DNA from: Glossina fuscipes
Taxonomy: Eukaryota; Arthropoda; Insecta; Diptera; Glossinidae
Direction: 5' to 3'
DNA: 64,000 nucleotides
Assembly (NCBI RefSeq): GCF_014805625.2
Contig: NW_023998414.1
Span: 407,009-471,008, forward strand
Positions 10,433-21,599 of this stretch are shown here, piece by piece. Below the pieces are notes generated by a model that saw only the letters and a program-made list of their open reading frames with translations, ran no database searches and was not told the DNA's origin. The position numbers and the translations under genes were made by a program. Numbering within the stretch: the stretch's first letter is position 1; every line of letters begins with the position of its first letter.

Positions 10433-12130
10433 ATGGCTCCGAAAAAGCAATGCACTAATGGATTCATGGTATTCACGTTCGAGTGGAAAGCCAAATATGG
10501 AAAACAAATAAGTTTGCGTGATGCAACTGCCGAAGCGGGCAAAATCTGGGCAAATATGAATATGGAAGAAAGGAGCCCTTACAATGAAAAGGCTAAAGAG
10601 GAAAAAGTAAAAATGCGAAAGGGTGGTGATAAACTGACCTGCGTCGGTACGTCGATATCTCAAATGGATAGACAAAAATTGGAGCTAGAACAAAAAGAGA
10701 AGCAAATTAAACGTATAATTGAGCAAACCGTTAGGAATAGCGAAAAAGATGGCGGTAAGTTTATAAAAATATAGACTTACGTTGTGTTGTGTGAATTGTT
10801 TAATGTGTTTTAATAGAACTAGAGCATAAAGCCTATTATTTTATTACGGTTAATTACTTCACCAAAATCCTAAAGGGCAACGTTTATATACCCGCTGAAT
10901 TGTCAGTTTGTGAATATTCATTAAAGCAAGGAGTTAGTCGTATATTCCATACGTTGATAAATCCAGGTTTATATGAAAATTCTTTTCTCCATTCTTTTAG
11001 ATTTATATTTAATTTTTATGTTACTTAGGTACGAACGTTTATGGTCATCAATATGAAGCTCAGTATCATTCGGAAACAACCCATAATTTGCCGTTGCCTC
11101 CAAAGGCCTTGGGTGACGAAAATTTGGGCACAATTTATAATGAAGTGCTGAGATTTTTGGGTGATACTGATGAGTATCCCCCATTATACACCGCACGTGA
11201 GAATATACACATCGTGGTCTCGGTTTTAGACTTTTTAAAATCTGATATACGCGCCAGTAATAAAACTTTAAATATCTACCCTATACAATATTTATTTTAT
11301 GTCATGAAAGAATCGACATGTGAGCAAGGGGAGCTAGAGAAACCAAAGAGTTTTCACATAACGGATGCCTACTTCGAAAGGGATTACTTTGAATATCAAA
11401 GTGGGATTGCTTGCCAGGTGTGTATATATAAGCTATCGTCAAACAGGTGACTAAATAAAATAAACTTGTACTTTCAAAATTGTAGTTTCATGAGGATAAA
11501 GACAAGAGCAAATATTGTACTCAATCTATAATTACAAGATGGGGTTATATGTTTTCCGATTACATGTGCCGCGATATAGCTATCCCGCTAATACTGGGGC
11601 GTCATGTACCACAAAATACCAATCTAGAAGCCATTATAACTCCGGCTCGAGCAAACTGTTCTGAGACAAATTCTTTAGTTTCTTTAGCGACTAGCAGCAA
11701 TTATTCCTACAAAGTCGTAGCAGATTCAAAACTTTGCTATGATGACAACGAAACTACAGTTTCCTCTTCTAACGACACAAAAACCTCGTATAAAAATGAT
11801 TTCCCAGCGTTAGGGTCTCGCAAAAAAATCCCTACACCAGCTGGTCAAAGATCTAGATCGTCCTCGTCTAGAAGAGATTACGAAGAAGAGTATTATGCTG
11901 TTTTGAGTGAAGACGTAACACCTGAATTAAATCCATGGGCAACCCGGTCACTTCGCCCTGAGTCGCCTCAATTGGCCGATTCATGTTTTATTGTTAATTC
12001 TAATCGCAGCAGGGATCAAGATAACGACGCTGATAGGCCGATATATATTTTCGGACGTGGTCGACAATTGCCTAACATTAATGAATTTAATGCCAATACA
12101 ACTGCTCGAGGTCCAGGACGTCTCCCTTAA
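10433..12130 (+). CDS. mael: Maelstrom (piRNA-pathway HMG-box protein)
   Basis: Four exons (10433-10754, 10817-10966, 11029-11417, 11486-12130) joined at GT-AG sites give 501 residues. Residues 1-70 form an HMG box ([19 protein letters not shown] ... [18 protein letters not shown]). The middle carries the Maelstrom-specific RNase H-like fold, spanning roughly exons 2-4 ([13 protein letters not shown] ... [14 protein letters not shown] ... [19 protein letters not shown] ... [18 protein letters not shown]). The Ser-rich tail is poorly conserved. In Drosophila, Maelstrom acts in nuage and nucleus downstream of Piwi in transposon silencing and in germline microtubule organisation. All introns are 60-70 nt. 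It is convergent with Agpat1. Identification is strong because both diagnostic domains occur in order at the expected length. Confidence 0.95.
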
Positions 12131-13928
12131 ATCTTTTATTTCTTATTATAATATTTTCCTATTCCATTTTAAATTTTTGAATTGCTTATCAATATGTTCG
12201 TATTTTGACATTTTACCTATTAAAAAAAAAAGTGGCGGCAAAGCGAAAAAAATTTGTTGAAAATACGAACATTGCATATATCTTAGACGATAATGAAAAT
12301 CTTTATTTTCATATTTTTTATTATTTTTTTTTTATATCACTTTAATATCAAATCGTATGGATTCTAAATTAAAAAAGAGTTGGCAAATAAACCTTTAGAT
12401 GCTAGAAAACTAATTTCAGGTTGAAATTTAAAATTTAATGTCTAGTTGGGGAAAAATATAAAAGTTTGTATTAGCTCGATATTCTATTGAGAAAGTAAGT
12501 TTTAATTGGTATTAAAACACTGCCAATGTCGTGGTGAATACTCCACATTTTAACGTTCTCAGTACTATTGGAAGTTCCTGTACACGTATTTTCAGGTCTT
12601 CAGCAGTAGAAGAAGAATCGATTAAGGAATTGAAATCATACTTTTTATTTTTAATACTCTTTTTCTTTTTTTTTTTTTTTTTCATCGCGAATGTACATTA
12701 AATTATATTATTTTTCTTTTTTTCTGTACGGCGTTTTACTATATTGTCGTTCGCTGTTTTTTTTTTTTTTTTTTTAAATAGAATTCGGGAATTATTTTAT
12801 TTGTTATTTTGTTAATCAAGCTTATGAATACTCGATTAATTGCTATTTTTATTTATTTTTATTTATCTTTTTTTAATTATCTGGAGTAAAATTGTTACAT
12901 TTGAACGAATGTATTAGAAATATAATAAAATTAAATGCTTTTTAATGCTAAAGTGTTCGCACTGTAGTTTTAAGATGAAAACTAATATATCGTAGACAGA
13001 AATAGTTCGATATTACAATGAACATTGCTCATACTATTTTATTACATGCTATGACAGAAAGTGAGAATATAAGATTATGTTATCGGATTTCAACGGGTTG
13101 TCAAAAGCTTATGGAAAAGGTTAATACTGATATATGAGTCATAATTTCAAAAAAGGAACCAGGTTATAACTGCATTTTAAATACGAAAAATTTGAATTTT
13201 ATCCCAAATCAAATTAATATAAAAACACATAGGCAGAAAATTCAGACTTTGTGCACTTTTTTCAGACTTACTAATAACTGCTAACACCTATTTTGGGAAC
13301 CTTCGACAATTTAATAATAAAAAGAAATAAAGTAATACTTTTCATATAATCACGTGATTATTTAGAAACGGCGGCCCGTGCTACAAAATTATCAATATGC
13401 ACACCAGACATTCATTCTTTTCTTTTTGTAAGAATCTCTGACTTTTGTTCAATAAATAAATGGCCGCTTAGTGAAAGGGGTTTTATAGAGGCGACATTGC
13501 TTAAAATTTCTCGATTGAAATACATTTTCTCTATATTTAGTTATAATGGTTGCAGAAATCAAAAAAAAAAATCAACGACCTAAAAGATGTTCAGGTCTTT
13601 ATCGCAGATTTTCGTCCTAATAATAATAAAAAGTGCGCTATCCTCGCGTTCATTACGCCGTTTTCCTATGACACATTAAAAATTCGTTCAATTACCCAAA
13701 TTATTATACTTGCTTAATTATTACGCTTATTTGGGTTTCGTTTTCACCTTCACTATTACATAAATATTTACTTAAGAATTAAAATTGAAAATGTAAAATA
13801 AAATACCGAATGAGCTTAAAATGTTACGTCTACTCCATACAAATTGCCTTAGGGTCTCTAATTTTTTTTTTCTTTTTTTTTTCTTTTTTGGTATATAAAG
13901 TTTCGTCATCTACATTTAATATATATTG
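12131..13928. other. Intergenic between convergent mael and Agpat1; no gene seen
   Basis: AT-rich sequence with long T runs (about 12666-12682 and 12758-12775). No open frame with protein character on either strand. It probably includes both 3' UTRs. Confidence 0.5.
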
Positions 13929-14140
13929 GTTTAGTTACGCTCAGTGCATCAAAGTGGTTGATCACATCTTGAAAATCATTTTCATCAAATACTGTTGTAC
14001 CTGCTAGAGTATCTGTGTGTTTATTAGTTTAGTTACGTTCAGTGTATCAAAGTAGTTGATTTTTTTATAACCATCACATCTTGATAATCATTTTTATCAA
14101 ATACAGTTGTTGTACCTGCTACGGTATCTGTGTGCTTTAT
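13929..14140. repeat. Tandem duplication of the Agpat1 3' coding end
   Basis: Copy A (13929-14023) and copy B (14027-14140) begin GTTTAGTTACG[C/T]TCAGTG and end ATCTGTGTG[T/C]TTTA. Copy B contains the real Agpat1 stop codon and the codons for its last 30 or so residues. Copy A lies just downstream of the stop, lacks a block of about 16 bases present in B, and differs by scattered substitutions. It is therefore a partial, untranslated duplicate, probably within the 3' UTR. Confidence 0.8.
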
Positions 14141-17100
14141 GAAATCATCACCAACACCGGTTGCCGGTGTTCGTACCGGCGATAATTTCGGTGTATTACT
14201 ACTGTTGCTTGTTTGACACTTATTGTTTAAGGAATGTGCAGCATAACGCTGTAGAATTTCTGTCGATGACTGTTTGAACGTATCACTCATAACCCAGTGT
14301 ACACGTTCCATTAGTCCATCCAAATCATCTTTAGTTAAGCCCTCGGTAGCTATCGGCGGCAATGCGGTCACAATAATGTTGCCAGCATTTAATATCTTCT
14401 TCTTATCGTTTAAGAATGTACAATATGAACTAAATACAACCGGTAGTATGGGTATTTGCTCATCAATTGCCATATGAAAAGCGCCCTTCTTAAATGGATG
14501 CAGCTCACCTGTATTGCGACGCGTACCTTCTGGAAATACCCATAGTTTAATTTTTTGATTTTTAATTTTATGATTCACTGCATTCAAAGTAGCTCGAGCT
14601 TTTTCACCCCGAACACGATCAATGAAAATCAAACCAGCCAACCATGCGGCCAAACCAAAAGGCCACGCGTAAAATAATTCACGTTTAGCTACCACAGTAC
14701 ATTTGTTCATAATATGCCACATATCGAACATGCCTAGAATATATAAAGTTCAATATTTTAATATGATATTATTCGCATGTAACAGCAGCAGAACGTCTAA
14801 CCCAATATATCCAATGAGGATTGATGATTGGCTACAATAATGCAAGCCTGATCCTTCTCCAAGTGTTCTTTACCACGTAATTCCCATCTTAAACCAATAA
14901 GGGTAGATATACGATGGCAAAATGTACTGGCCCAACTGAAAGATTTTGACATATAGTATATATTAGCATAAGATTTAATAGTAACAGTTTGTAGTCTATT
15001 TTACAAATAGTAAACAAATTCTATAAACATTTCCAGTTGCCTTAAAAGTTATTCAGCACTTTCTTGATTATACAAAAAAATACCGGATTAATGTTTGAAA
15101 TACGTCCGTTCCCCAATTTACTTATGCAGACTTAACTTATTGAAATGAGTCAAGCGGAGGATTTGACTAAGGGAAATTTCGCGATTACAAAACCTTAAAA
15201 CAACTTAATTATTGAAATATCTAAATAACTACTACTTGACTTATATTACTTATGAAATTATGACGAAAGGATAATGCATTATCAGCGGCAGCGGCAATTG
15301 GCATATTGAGAGGTAATACAGGATCGCTGGTAGGTGTTGCTATATCAGCTTTCATGTTACCACCTGCTTTAAATTCCTTAAGTGAAAACATTCTTTTAAC
15401 CTTATATTTTTAGGTATTGTTTTAAGTTTGGCATTTATAGGGTCTCTTTTGATCTTTTACTGTTATCTATAACATATATGAAAACAATGAATCGCGTTTT
15501 AGTAGCGTACTAGTAACCATAAATTAAATATTGAGAACGAAGATTTAAAAAAAAAAACCCCAGAGTGTCCGTAGCCAGTAGAAGTGTTAACACTTCTTTG
15601 TACAGCTGCAGCTAAAAAGGTATTAATGTCGAAAATCAGGCCAAAACTGTCGTCACACAATTGTGTGTGTGGGTATTCTTGCATCAGCACTCGTCATAAC
15701 AAAGTAAAAGATCACACAAAATAATACATACATGGCATAGGCGAGCCATACGGCCATTTCAACGATACTTGACATTATGAGTAAATTGCCCATTATTAAG
15801 GAACCAATAATGATTACAATTAAGTTATATGCATATTTTTAGCAGGAAATTTTCATCGAATCGAGAAATAGCGAGAGCACCGCCAGCGCCTAACAACGTT
15901 GCAGCTGCCTCAACGCCTCCATTATATATACTTTCGCTTTCCTTAATTTCTTTCCAAAGGATTTGAGCATAACTGATCACTGGCAACTGACCAGCGGTAG
16001 CTAACAACCGCCAAATTATCCGTTTTATTACAGTGGCATTTGTATAGCCGTTAATAGTATGCTTCGTAAACAACTTGAAAGTTTTTGCGCACAGGCAAAT
16101 GTTCCTTTAATAAGTTCAGAAGGGTCTAAATTGTTATAGGCATCGAGCAAAGCAGAATAAAAGGTTGATGCTCACGACAACATTTTTTTTTGCGTTTCTG
16201 CGGGGAATTTTTCAGTATTTAAATGTACGAAACCTAAATGTATCGGAAATATACGATTTGTGTTAAGTACGAGTGAGTGAGTGAATATTGTTTTAAAAAT
16301 TTAACATTTTAGTTAAACGACAATGGTGACATTGTCACGTCAGTTCCTTTTTAAACGAATCTCTTGTGTTGTCTATCCTTTCCTTAGGATGATGAACAGA
16401 TATATGGGACAATTTCTAAATGTTCTGTAATAAAAAGCTTACATACTCCGACAACAGACACAACATGCATTTTTGATAAACGTGCATGCAGCAATCTTGA
16501 GCAGCAAGCTTGATCATATTGGTTAAAATTACTAAACGAACCTGAATTGATAATTAATTCAATAAATTTACCTAAGGAGTTGTGTCCCTTAGACGATTCT
16601 CACAAGTTAAGTTGAAAAACCAACCATCAGGTGTTATTAATTCAAACAACACGCGTGATCTAATAAAATAAACTTAAACTCAAGCTGGAAATTCCAAAAT
16701 ACCAAATAACAAGTACTAGTACTTTAGAAAGAAGAGATCTCTCAGATTTGCTCAACAGATTAAGTCCGGAGGCTTAGAGATTAATAGAAAAATGATAAAT
16801 GTGTAAGAAAAAAGTACGTTAAGAATGCTTAAAAAAAACGAAATTAATGTGTTTTTGTTTGCAAAACTCCTAGAGAATTATATTATCCTTTGTTTGTTTT
16901 TTTTATCCTATGGTCTAAACAGCCATAAACGATCTTAAAAGATATTGATGATGATTTTTCGCTGAAATTTAAAGCCGCAAACATGTCCATTTCTTCTTTT
17001 TTGTTCATATCATATATATGTATATATATATAAACCCTTGGTATCACTTTTTTTTGCTAGTATAAAAAATCAAAGACTAAAGGAACCCACAAAATGTCAT

Positions 17101-17605
17101 AAGCCACCCCTCAAAATAGGCAATACAATGTAACAATTCTTTTATACAATTTCTTTTGCTATTTAACAAGAAAATAATGGACTAATGGTAGATAATTGTC
17201 ATAATATCTGTCTCTCTTTTTCCACATATTATTAGTTATTCACTCCTTATGAATAAAAAAATGTACTTTCCTTTCTCACCCTACTTAATTAGTGTGTTAC
17301 TTGCTTATTAACAAAAAAAAAAAAAAAACCTTAGAAAACAATTCAAATGGTCTTAAAAAAAAAAAAAGTTCAAAACTATTAAATTAGTTAAGTATTGATT
17401 TTTTTACTAAAAAGAATACTTACAGTAAATTGCGTACATCACAAGGCCGAAAGAGAAACGCCGGTATTAAGATAATCGAATTAAACGATACGATGCCATA
17501 ATAGATTAAAAATTTAAAATAATAGCGAAATATATGACTGGTCTCGTACAGAAAAGGCAACATCAATATTATTAACAAACCGACCAATTCGATATAGGTT
17601 GTCAT
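14039..17605 (-). CDS. Agpat1: 1-acylglycerol-3-phosphate acyltransferase (AGPAT1/2-type)
   Basis: Three coding exons on the minus strand, 17605-17424, 14935-14802 and 14733-14039, give 336 residues. The enzyme acylates lysophosphatidic acid to phosphatidic acid in the ER membrane, a step of glycerolipid synthesis. The N-terminus has two hydrophobic segments (residues about 5-20 and 28-52). Exon 2 ends with the catalytic NHQSSLD block (NHxxxxD motif I). Exon 3 carries the FPEGTRR motif (motif III), preceded by a hydrophobic stretch around AWPFGLAAWLAGLIFIDR, and later a Pro-containing ILPVVFS block (motif IV). Intron 1 is 2.5 kb and holds two foreign gene fragments; intron 2 is 68 nt and starts GTTAGA, a weak but usable donor. 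The Thr-rich tail is variable. Its last codons are duplicated downstream. I cannot separate the closest paralogues by sequence alone. Confidence 0.9.
15276..15474 (+). pseudogene. Fragment of a DUF389-type membrane protein
   Basis: Reading the plus strand from 15276 gives the Gly/Ala-rich helix ALSAAAAIGILRG, then NTGSLVGVAISAF and MLPPALNSL. That succession, above all GVAxSxxLLPPAxN, is the signature of DUF389 (TIGR00341-like) multi-spanning proteins. A stop (TAG at about 15411) ends the frame, and the following IVLSLAFIGSLLIFY helix, which resembles the next family segment, reads on in a shifted frame. Only about 60 of several hundred residues remain. It lies in Agpat1 intron 1, antisense to that gene. 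A surviving single exon cannot be excluded, but the stop and shift favour decay. Confidence 0.5.
15530..16160 (-). pseudogene. Fragment of an SLC19-type (folate/thiamine) transporter
   Basis: On the minus strand three blocks occur in the order of the SLC19 family. NGYTNATVIKRIIWRLLAT through YNGGVEAAATLLGAGGA lies at 15870-16055; the YNGxVEAxxTLLGA run is diagnostic. A helix IVEMAVWLAYAMYVLFCV lies at about 15725-15785. LCDDSFGLIFDINTFLAA lies at about 15595-15665. Single-base shifts separate the blocks (one at an ACACAC run near 15665), and a stop ends the last. No intron interrupts the retained part, so a processed copy or a long-exon duplicate are both possible. It sits in Agpat1 intron 1, same strand as Agpat1. 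Reduced-folate/thiamine carriers have 12 helices; roughly a third remains. Confidence 0.75.
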
Positions 17606-20600
17606 TACGTGCTGACTCTATTTAACACAATGCTGCGTCTTTTTTGACCTTTTTAGTATTTAAAAGTATACATAAGAATAAACAAGATTTATAGACTTTT
17701 AGTCTTAAAATTTTTTTTTACACTTTTAAAACAGCTTGTAAATTTCGGATCAATAAAAATGAACACAAAAGCACCCATACACTAACATAGATAACATGTA
17801 GTTTGCAGAATTACAAAAGTTTTGGTGGTGAATGTAATATTATTATTTACTTATATCGTTTGCACAGCTATCATCATATATTTATTTGCTAATATTTTCA
17901 AATTCAGTTTTTAAATTAAAAATGGACAAGAATAGAATTCGCAGACTTAATTTTCCTTTGATTTTAATAGACACATAAATAGTACTAACAACAGCACTTG
18001 TCTGCGAAATTACAAAGTGATATAAAGAATCATTAACAAAGAAAAAAATCTTCTGCTTATGGTTGTGTTGTTGTGTTCTTGTTCCTTCATATGTGTAATT
18101 AATTAAATGAAAGTTATGTCACTATCCATATCGTAGATAAAATGTAAAACGAGAAGCAAATGTAATGAATGTACATGTGCTATGCATTAAAAATCAACTA
18201 TAAATGATTTATCCAGGTTTGTGGCAAATTTCATAAGAATTTCCCCTTAATTAATTTAAATTTGAAGCGTATTATCTTCAACACACTAAGGCTTTACAAA
18301 GCCATATCACATATGCATGTTGTAACAGAGTAATTGATTTGATTCAGCTATCCAATCAAAGAATAAACTAAGCATACACCCGGATAATATGTCCAACAGA
18401 TATTTTTCCTTCTTTTGGCAAATATGTTGACATCTTGATATATATATTAAATGAAATCAACTTATTTCTCACGGATATTTTACATATCTATTTGAGTAAA
18501 CAATTACCATAAATTTAATTAGGAAATTTTATGAATTAAATTTTCTTATATTTCTTTTTTCTTTGTTTATTTAGTTTGATTTAAATTACGTTGCAATTCA
18601 GCTCGTATTTATGGTTTGTTGGGTGGTTTTTTCATTACTAAAGTTTGTTTCTTAATAGCTCAGAGAAACAACTAAGAGAGTGTGTTTCTGCATCTTACTC
18701 TTTTAAAGGGAGAAGTCAAAGGAGACGTTGTAACAACACAGTAAAACAGCTGTGCAAGATAACAGCTGTAGAATTTCGATTTTCGCAACTTTAGAGAGTA
18801 AGTAAATGAGCGAACTTCGATTTTCGCAACATTAGAGAGTAAGTAAATGAGCGAACTTTGAATTTCACAACTTTAGAGAGTAAGTAAATGAGCGAATTTC
18901 GAATATAACAACTTTAGAGAGTAAGTAAATGAGCGACCAACTTGTTAGAATGTAAATATAGGAAATATTTATTTTTCCTTTCTCCACATCACATAAATAC
19001 GAAATTTTAATTATGAATAAATTAATTTAATGTTTTTATATTAATATACACGTAATTTTGATCATCATTTATTGAAATATTTGATTACAGGTTCACAATA
19101 CAAAATTGAACCATGTAAGTCTATTTTTAGGAACTCAACACGATATAAAGATTCACCTAAGGAGTAAATGTTTTTTTTTTTTTTTGGTATGTTGAACAGA
19201 GATGGACCAAGCCAATAGATTTGTGGCTTATATGTCCAAGGAGTAAATCTAAGTCTAATTTATAATATTTGTGTTTTTAAATAACGTCAGTTTTAGTCAT
19301 TGGATCACCTTTCCCATAAGGACTAACAAAAAAATAAAGAATTTTATTACATAAGGTGTTCGAGCTTAATTAGAAACAATTAAATGAAGCGAAAGCCAAA
19401 TTGTTACAAAGATAGTTAGTTATATTAAAGGGCGATTAGACTATATGCCTAAATCCTCCAAGAAGTAAGCAGATGCTTTCTGACGATCTTATAAATCAAA
19501 TAACAAATTAATCAACATGGATGGAAAATTCTTGAAGCATATTTTAGTTAGTGCACTGTCGAGGTAAGCAGTGTATGGGGTACAAATTTCAATTTAGAAA
19601 AAGCGCTCAACATACATATTTGTAGCAAGATATTCTAAAATTAGTCGGATATTCTTAAATTAAGTTTAGTGTGATTGGTTAGCACTTGCGTGAAAAAGTT
19701 AAATTTACCAGCAAAAAGGCAATATTTTAATAATAAAAAATGTTGATATGTTATATATTTCTCTTTAGAATGTTATTTAAAAACCATTATTCGAGAGCAA
19801 AGCAATAGAAATTGTTGAAGTTAGGTCGCTTGCCGTTTTGAAAAAGGCGTGCGAGAAATAGGGGTTTCAGGTTTTGAGGTATCTGATAAAAATGTTCTTT
19901 CCATAGAGTAAATATTTTATTAATTTTTACAATTAGTCTTCGACCGAAGAGTGGTAAAAATGCGCTGCCATGTTGCAATATCCTTCCCCATTCTCTTTCC
20001 TCGAAGATTTACATTACGTATTGAGAAATAACTGAGAAAACTGTAAGGAAAATGCAAATTTATAATCAGTACCAAAAACTTTACCCAAGCTCTTAATTCC
20101 TTAGTGGAAGACGTTCAAACCCTTCGATTCGATTGAATAGAGTTTATCACGCTTTAGTAACAAGGCATCTGTCAATGTATTAGAAAATTAGAAATCAACA
20201 TATTAGGCTATAATTTGCCAGTAGATTCATTTCATACGAAGTCCTTTTGCAGCTCTTGAGGAAAACACGAAATTTCAAACTAGGAAGTTTTTATAGAAAA
20301 TGATTTTCTTTTAACATATTCCACAAATTTTGGAAATTAGGAAAATACAAAAATGTCGTTAGAAAAATTTCCTCGCCTTCATTGAGGTTGACAATTTCTG
20401 CTCGATATAATGCCTCTATAGGATTATAAAACTCTCCAGCTGATCCATAAAATTAACTGTGAAAAATTCAAATCAATGCAATTAATAAAAATAAATAAAC
20501 AAAAGCGAAACCTATAAAAAACGTACACTTTACATGGTTTTTATTAAATGAAGTATTCTTTTCTTTACTACTTTTTTGTCTGGCTGTTGACATATCCAAA

Positions 20601-20825
20601 AATTTCTACGGGACATATACGCACTTTTCTATTGTTGTCGCACTAATTCCATCTTTTTTTTCCTACGTAGTTATTAAAGCAATTTCAAAAACTTGGCACA
20701 AAGTCACCACTTTGTTATAAAGGAATATAAAAAAAGCTGTCGACTAGCCTTATTTACGCATATAAAACTCTTTATTACTTCAAAGGTAAAAATCTTGTCA
20801 AAACATTTTATGTATCGATCTCTGT
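17606..20825. other. Agpat1 upstream region; minisatellite, no other gene seen
   Basis: The stretch upstream of Agpat1 should contain its promoter and any 5' non-coding exon. The one striking object is the four-unit 41-bp tandem repeat at 18771-18934, with CAGCTGTGCAAGATAACAGCTG (two CAGCTG E-boxes) just before it at 18747-18768. The rest is AT-rich with no recognisable protein. Confidence 0.5.
18771..18934. repeat. Minisatellite, 41 bp x 4
   Basis: Exact units are 18771-18811, 18812-18852, 18853-18893 and 18894-18934. Each ends with AGAGAGTAAGTAAATGAGC and starts GAA[T/C]TT. The second half of the unit is nearly invariant, while the first half has drifted. Every unit contains GTAAGT on the plus strand, identical to an ideal 5' splice-site core. 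Confidence 0.9.
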
Positions 20826-21158
20826 TCACTTAGCACTTTTTTGGTTATCAAATTCCAACTCTTCTCTTTTTTGAAACCCTGAAAAACGTATAATTTTCCC
20901 TTTCTCTACATTTAAATATTTACTGAATTGCACAGCCTGCGATTCCTGTTTCTCTTGGTCCGTTTTCAGACCGTAATAATGAGCCCAATCGCCACGTCCA
21001 ATGTAAATCATATAACACACAAAGCCAATAGCATTCCACGCAAGCAAGGCATAAGCAACACTTAAACGTCGTTTCCACAGAGCTGCTTGTACTTCAGGTA
21101 TAGGATTTGTATGATGTCGCACGATACGTCTTAACCATTTCATTTGAAAGAGAGACAT
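20826..21158 (-). CDS. Small single-pass membrane protein, 110 aa (possibly SMIM26-like)
   Basis: A single-exon frame starts at an ATG in a favourable AAAATG context and runs 110 residues. The N-terminus is basic (KWLRRIVRHH), and WKRRLSVAYALLAWNAIGF leads into one membrane segment (about residues 32-54). GRGDWAHYYGLK and a charged tail follow. The WxRRxSVxYxxxxW pattern before the helix recalls vertebrate SMIM26, a mitochondrial small membrane protein, but I rate that link only as a suggestion. It lies head to head with Vps37A; the two starts are 442 bases apart, so they probably share a promoter region. Codon use and composition look genuinely coding compared with the AT-rich surroundings. 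Confidence 0.75.
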   Translation of the reverse strand: MSLFQMKWLRRIVRHHTNPIPEVQAALWKRRLSVAYALLAWNAIGFVCYMIYIGRGDWAHYYGLKTDQEKQESQAVQFSKYLNVEKGKIIRFSGFQKREELEFDNQKSAK

Positions 21159-21599
21159 TTTTCCAATCGTAATTTATATTAAGTTGCATAACTGGACTAA
21201 ATTAAAATGTAAAAAACAGCTGCTTCATTTTCGACTTACGCTGCACCGATTTTACAAAAAAAACTTGTAAAACAGGGCTGTTTAAGTTTTTAGCTTAAAT
21301 TAGCGTTTATTTTAGAAATTGAATATCGCTATGTAGAACTCATTGCAGTAGTAATATTTTTTATGAAACCCTATTTTTTGTAATCGTCAACATTACCAAC
21401 ATTATTTTATTTGCATTGAAGCAGCAAGAAATACATTTTTATATAGATAATCCAGGTTTTTGTTTTGTTTTTTTTTTTTGTTAAGCTGCACAAAGAAAGA
21501 GTTTGTAGTAAAAAGAAGCACATCTTTAATCTTCAATAATGTCATATTTGTGCAGGTAAATAAATTACATAATAAAAAACTTACACTCTCTTAATCAAC

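Noticed and set aside
17690..17720. A third SINE copy suggested by AGACTTTTAGTCTTAAAATTT
   Set aside because: Only the short palindrome of the SINE body matches; there is no tRNA head or TAA tail, and the sequence could arise by chance.
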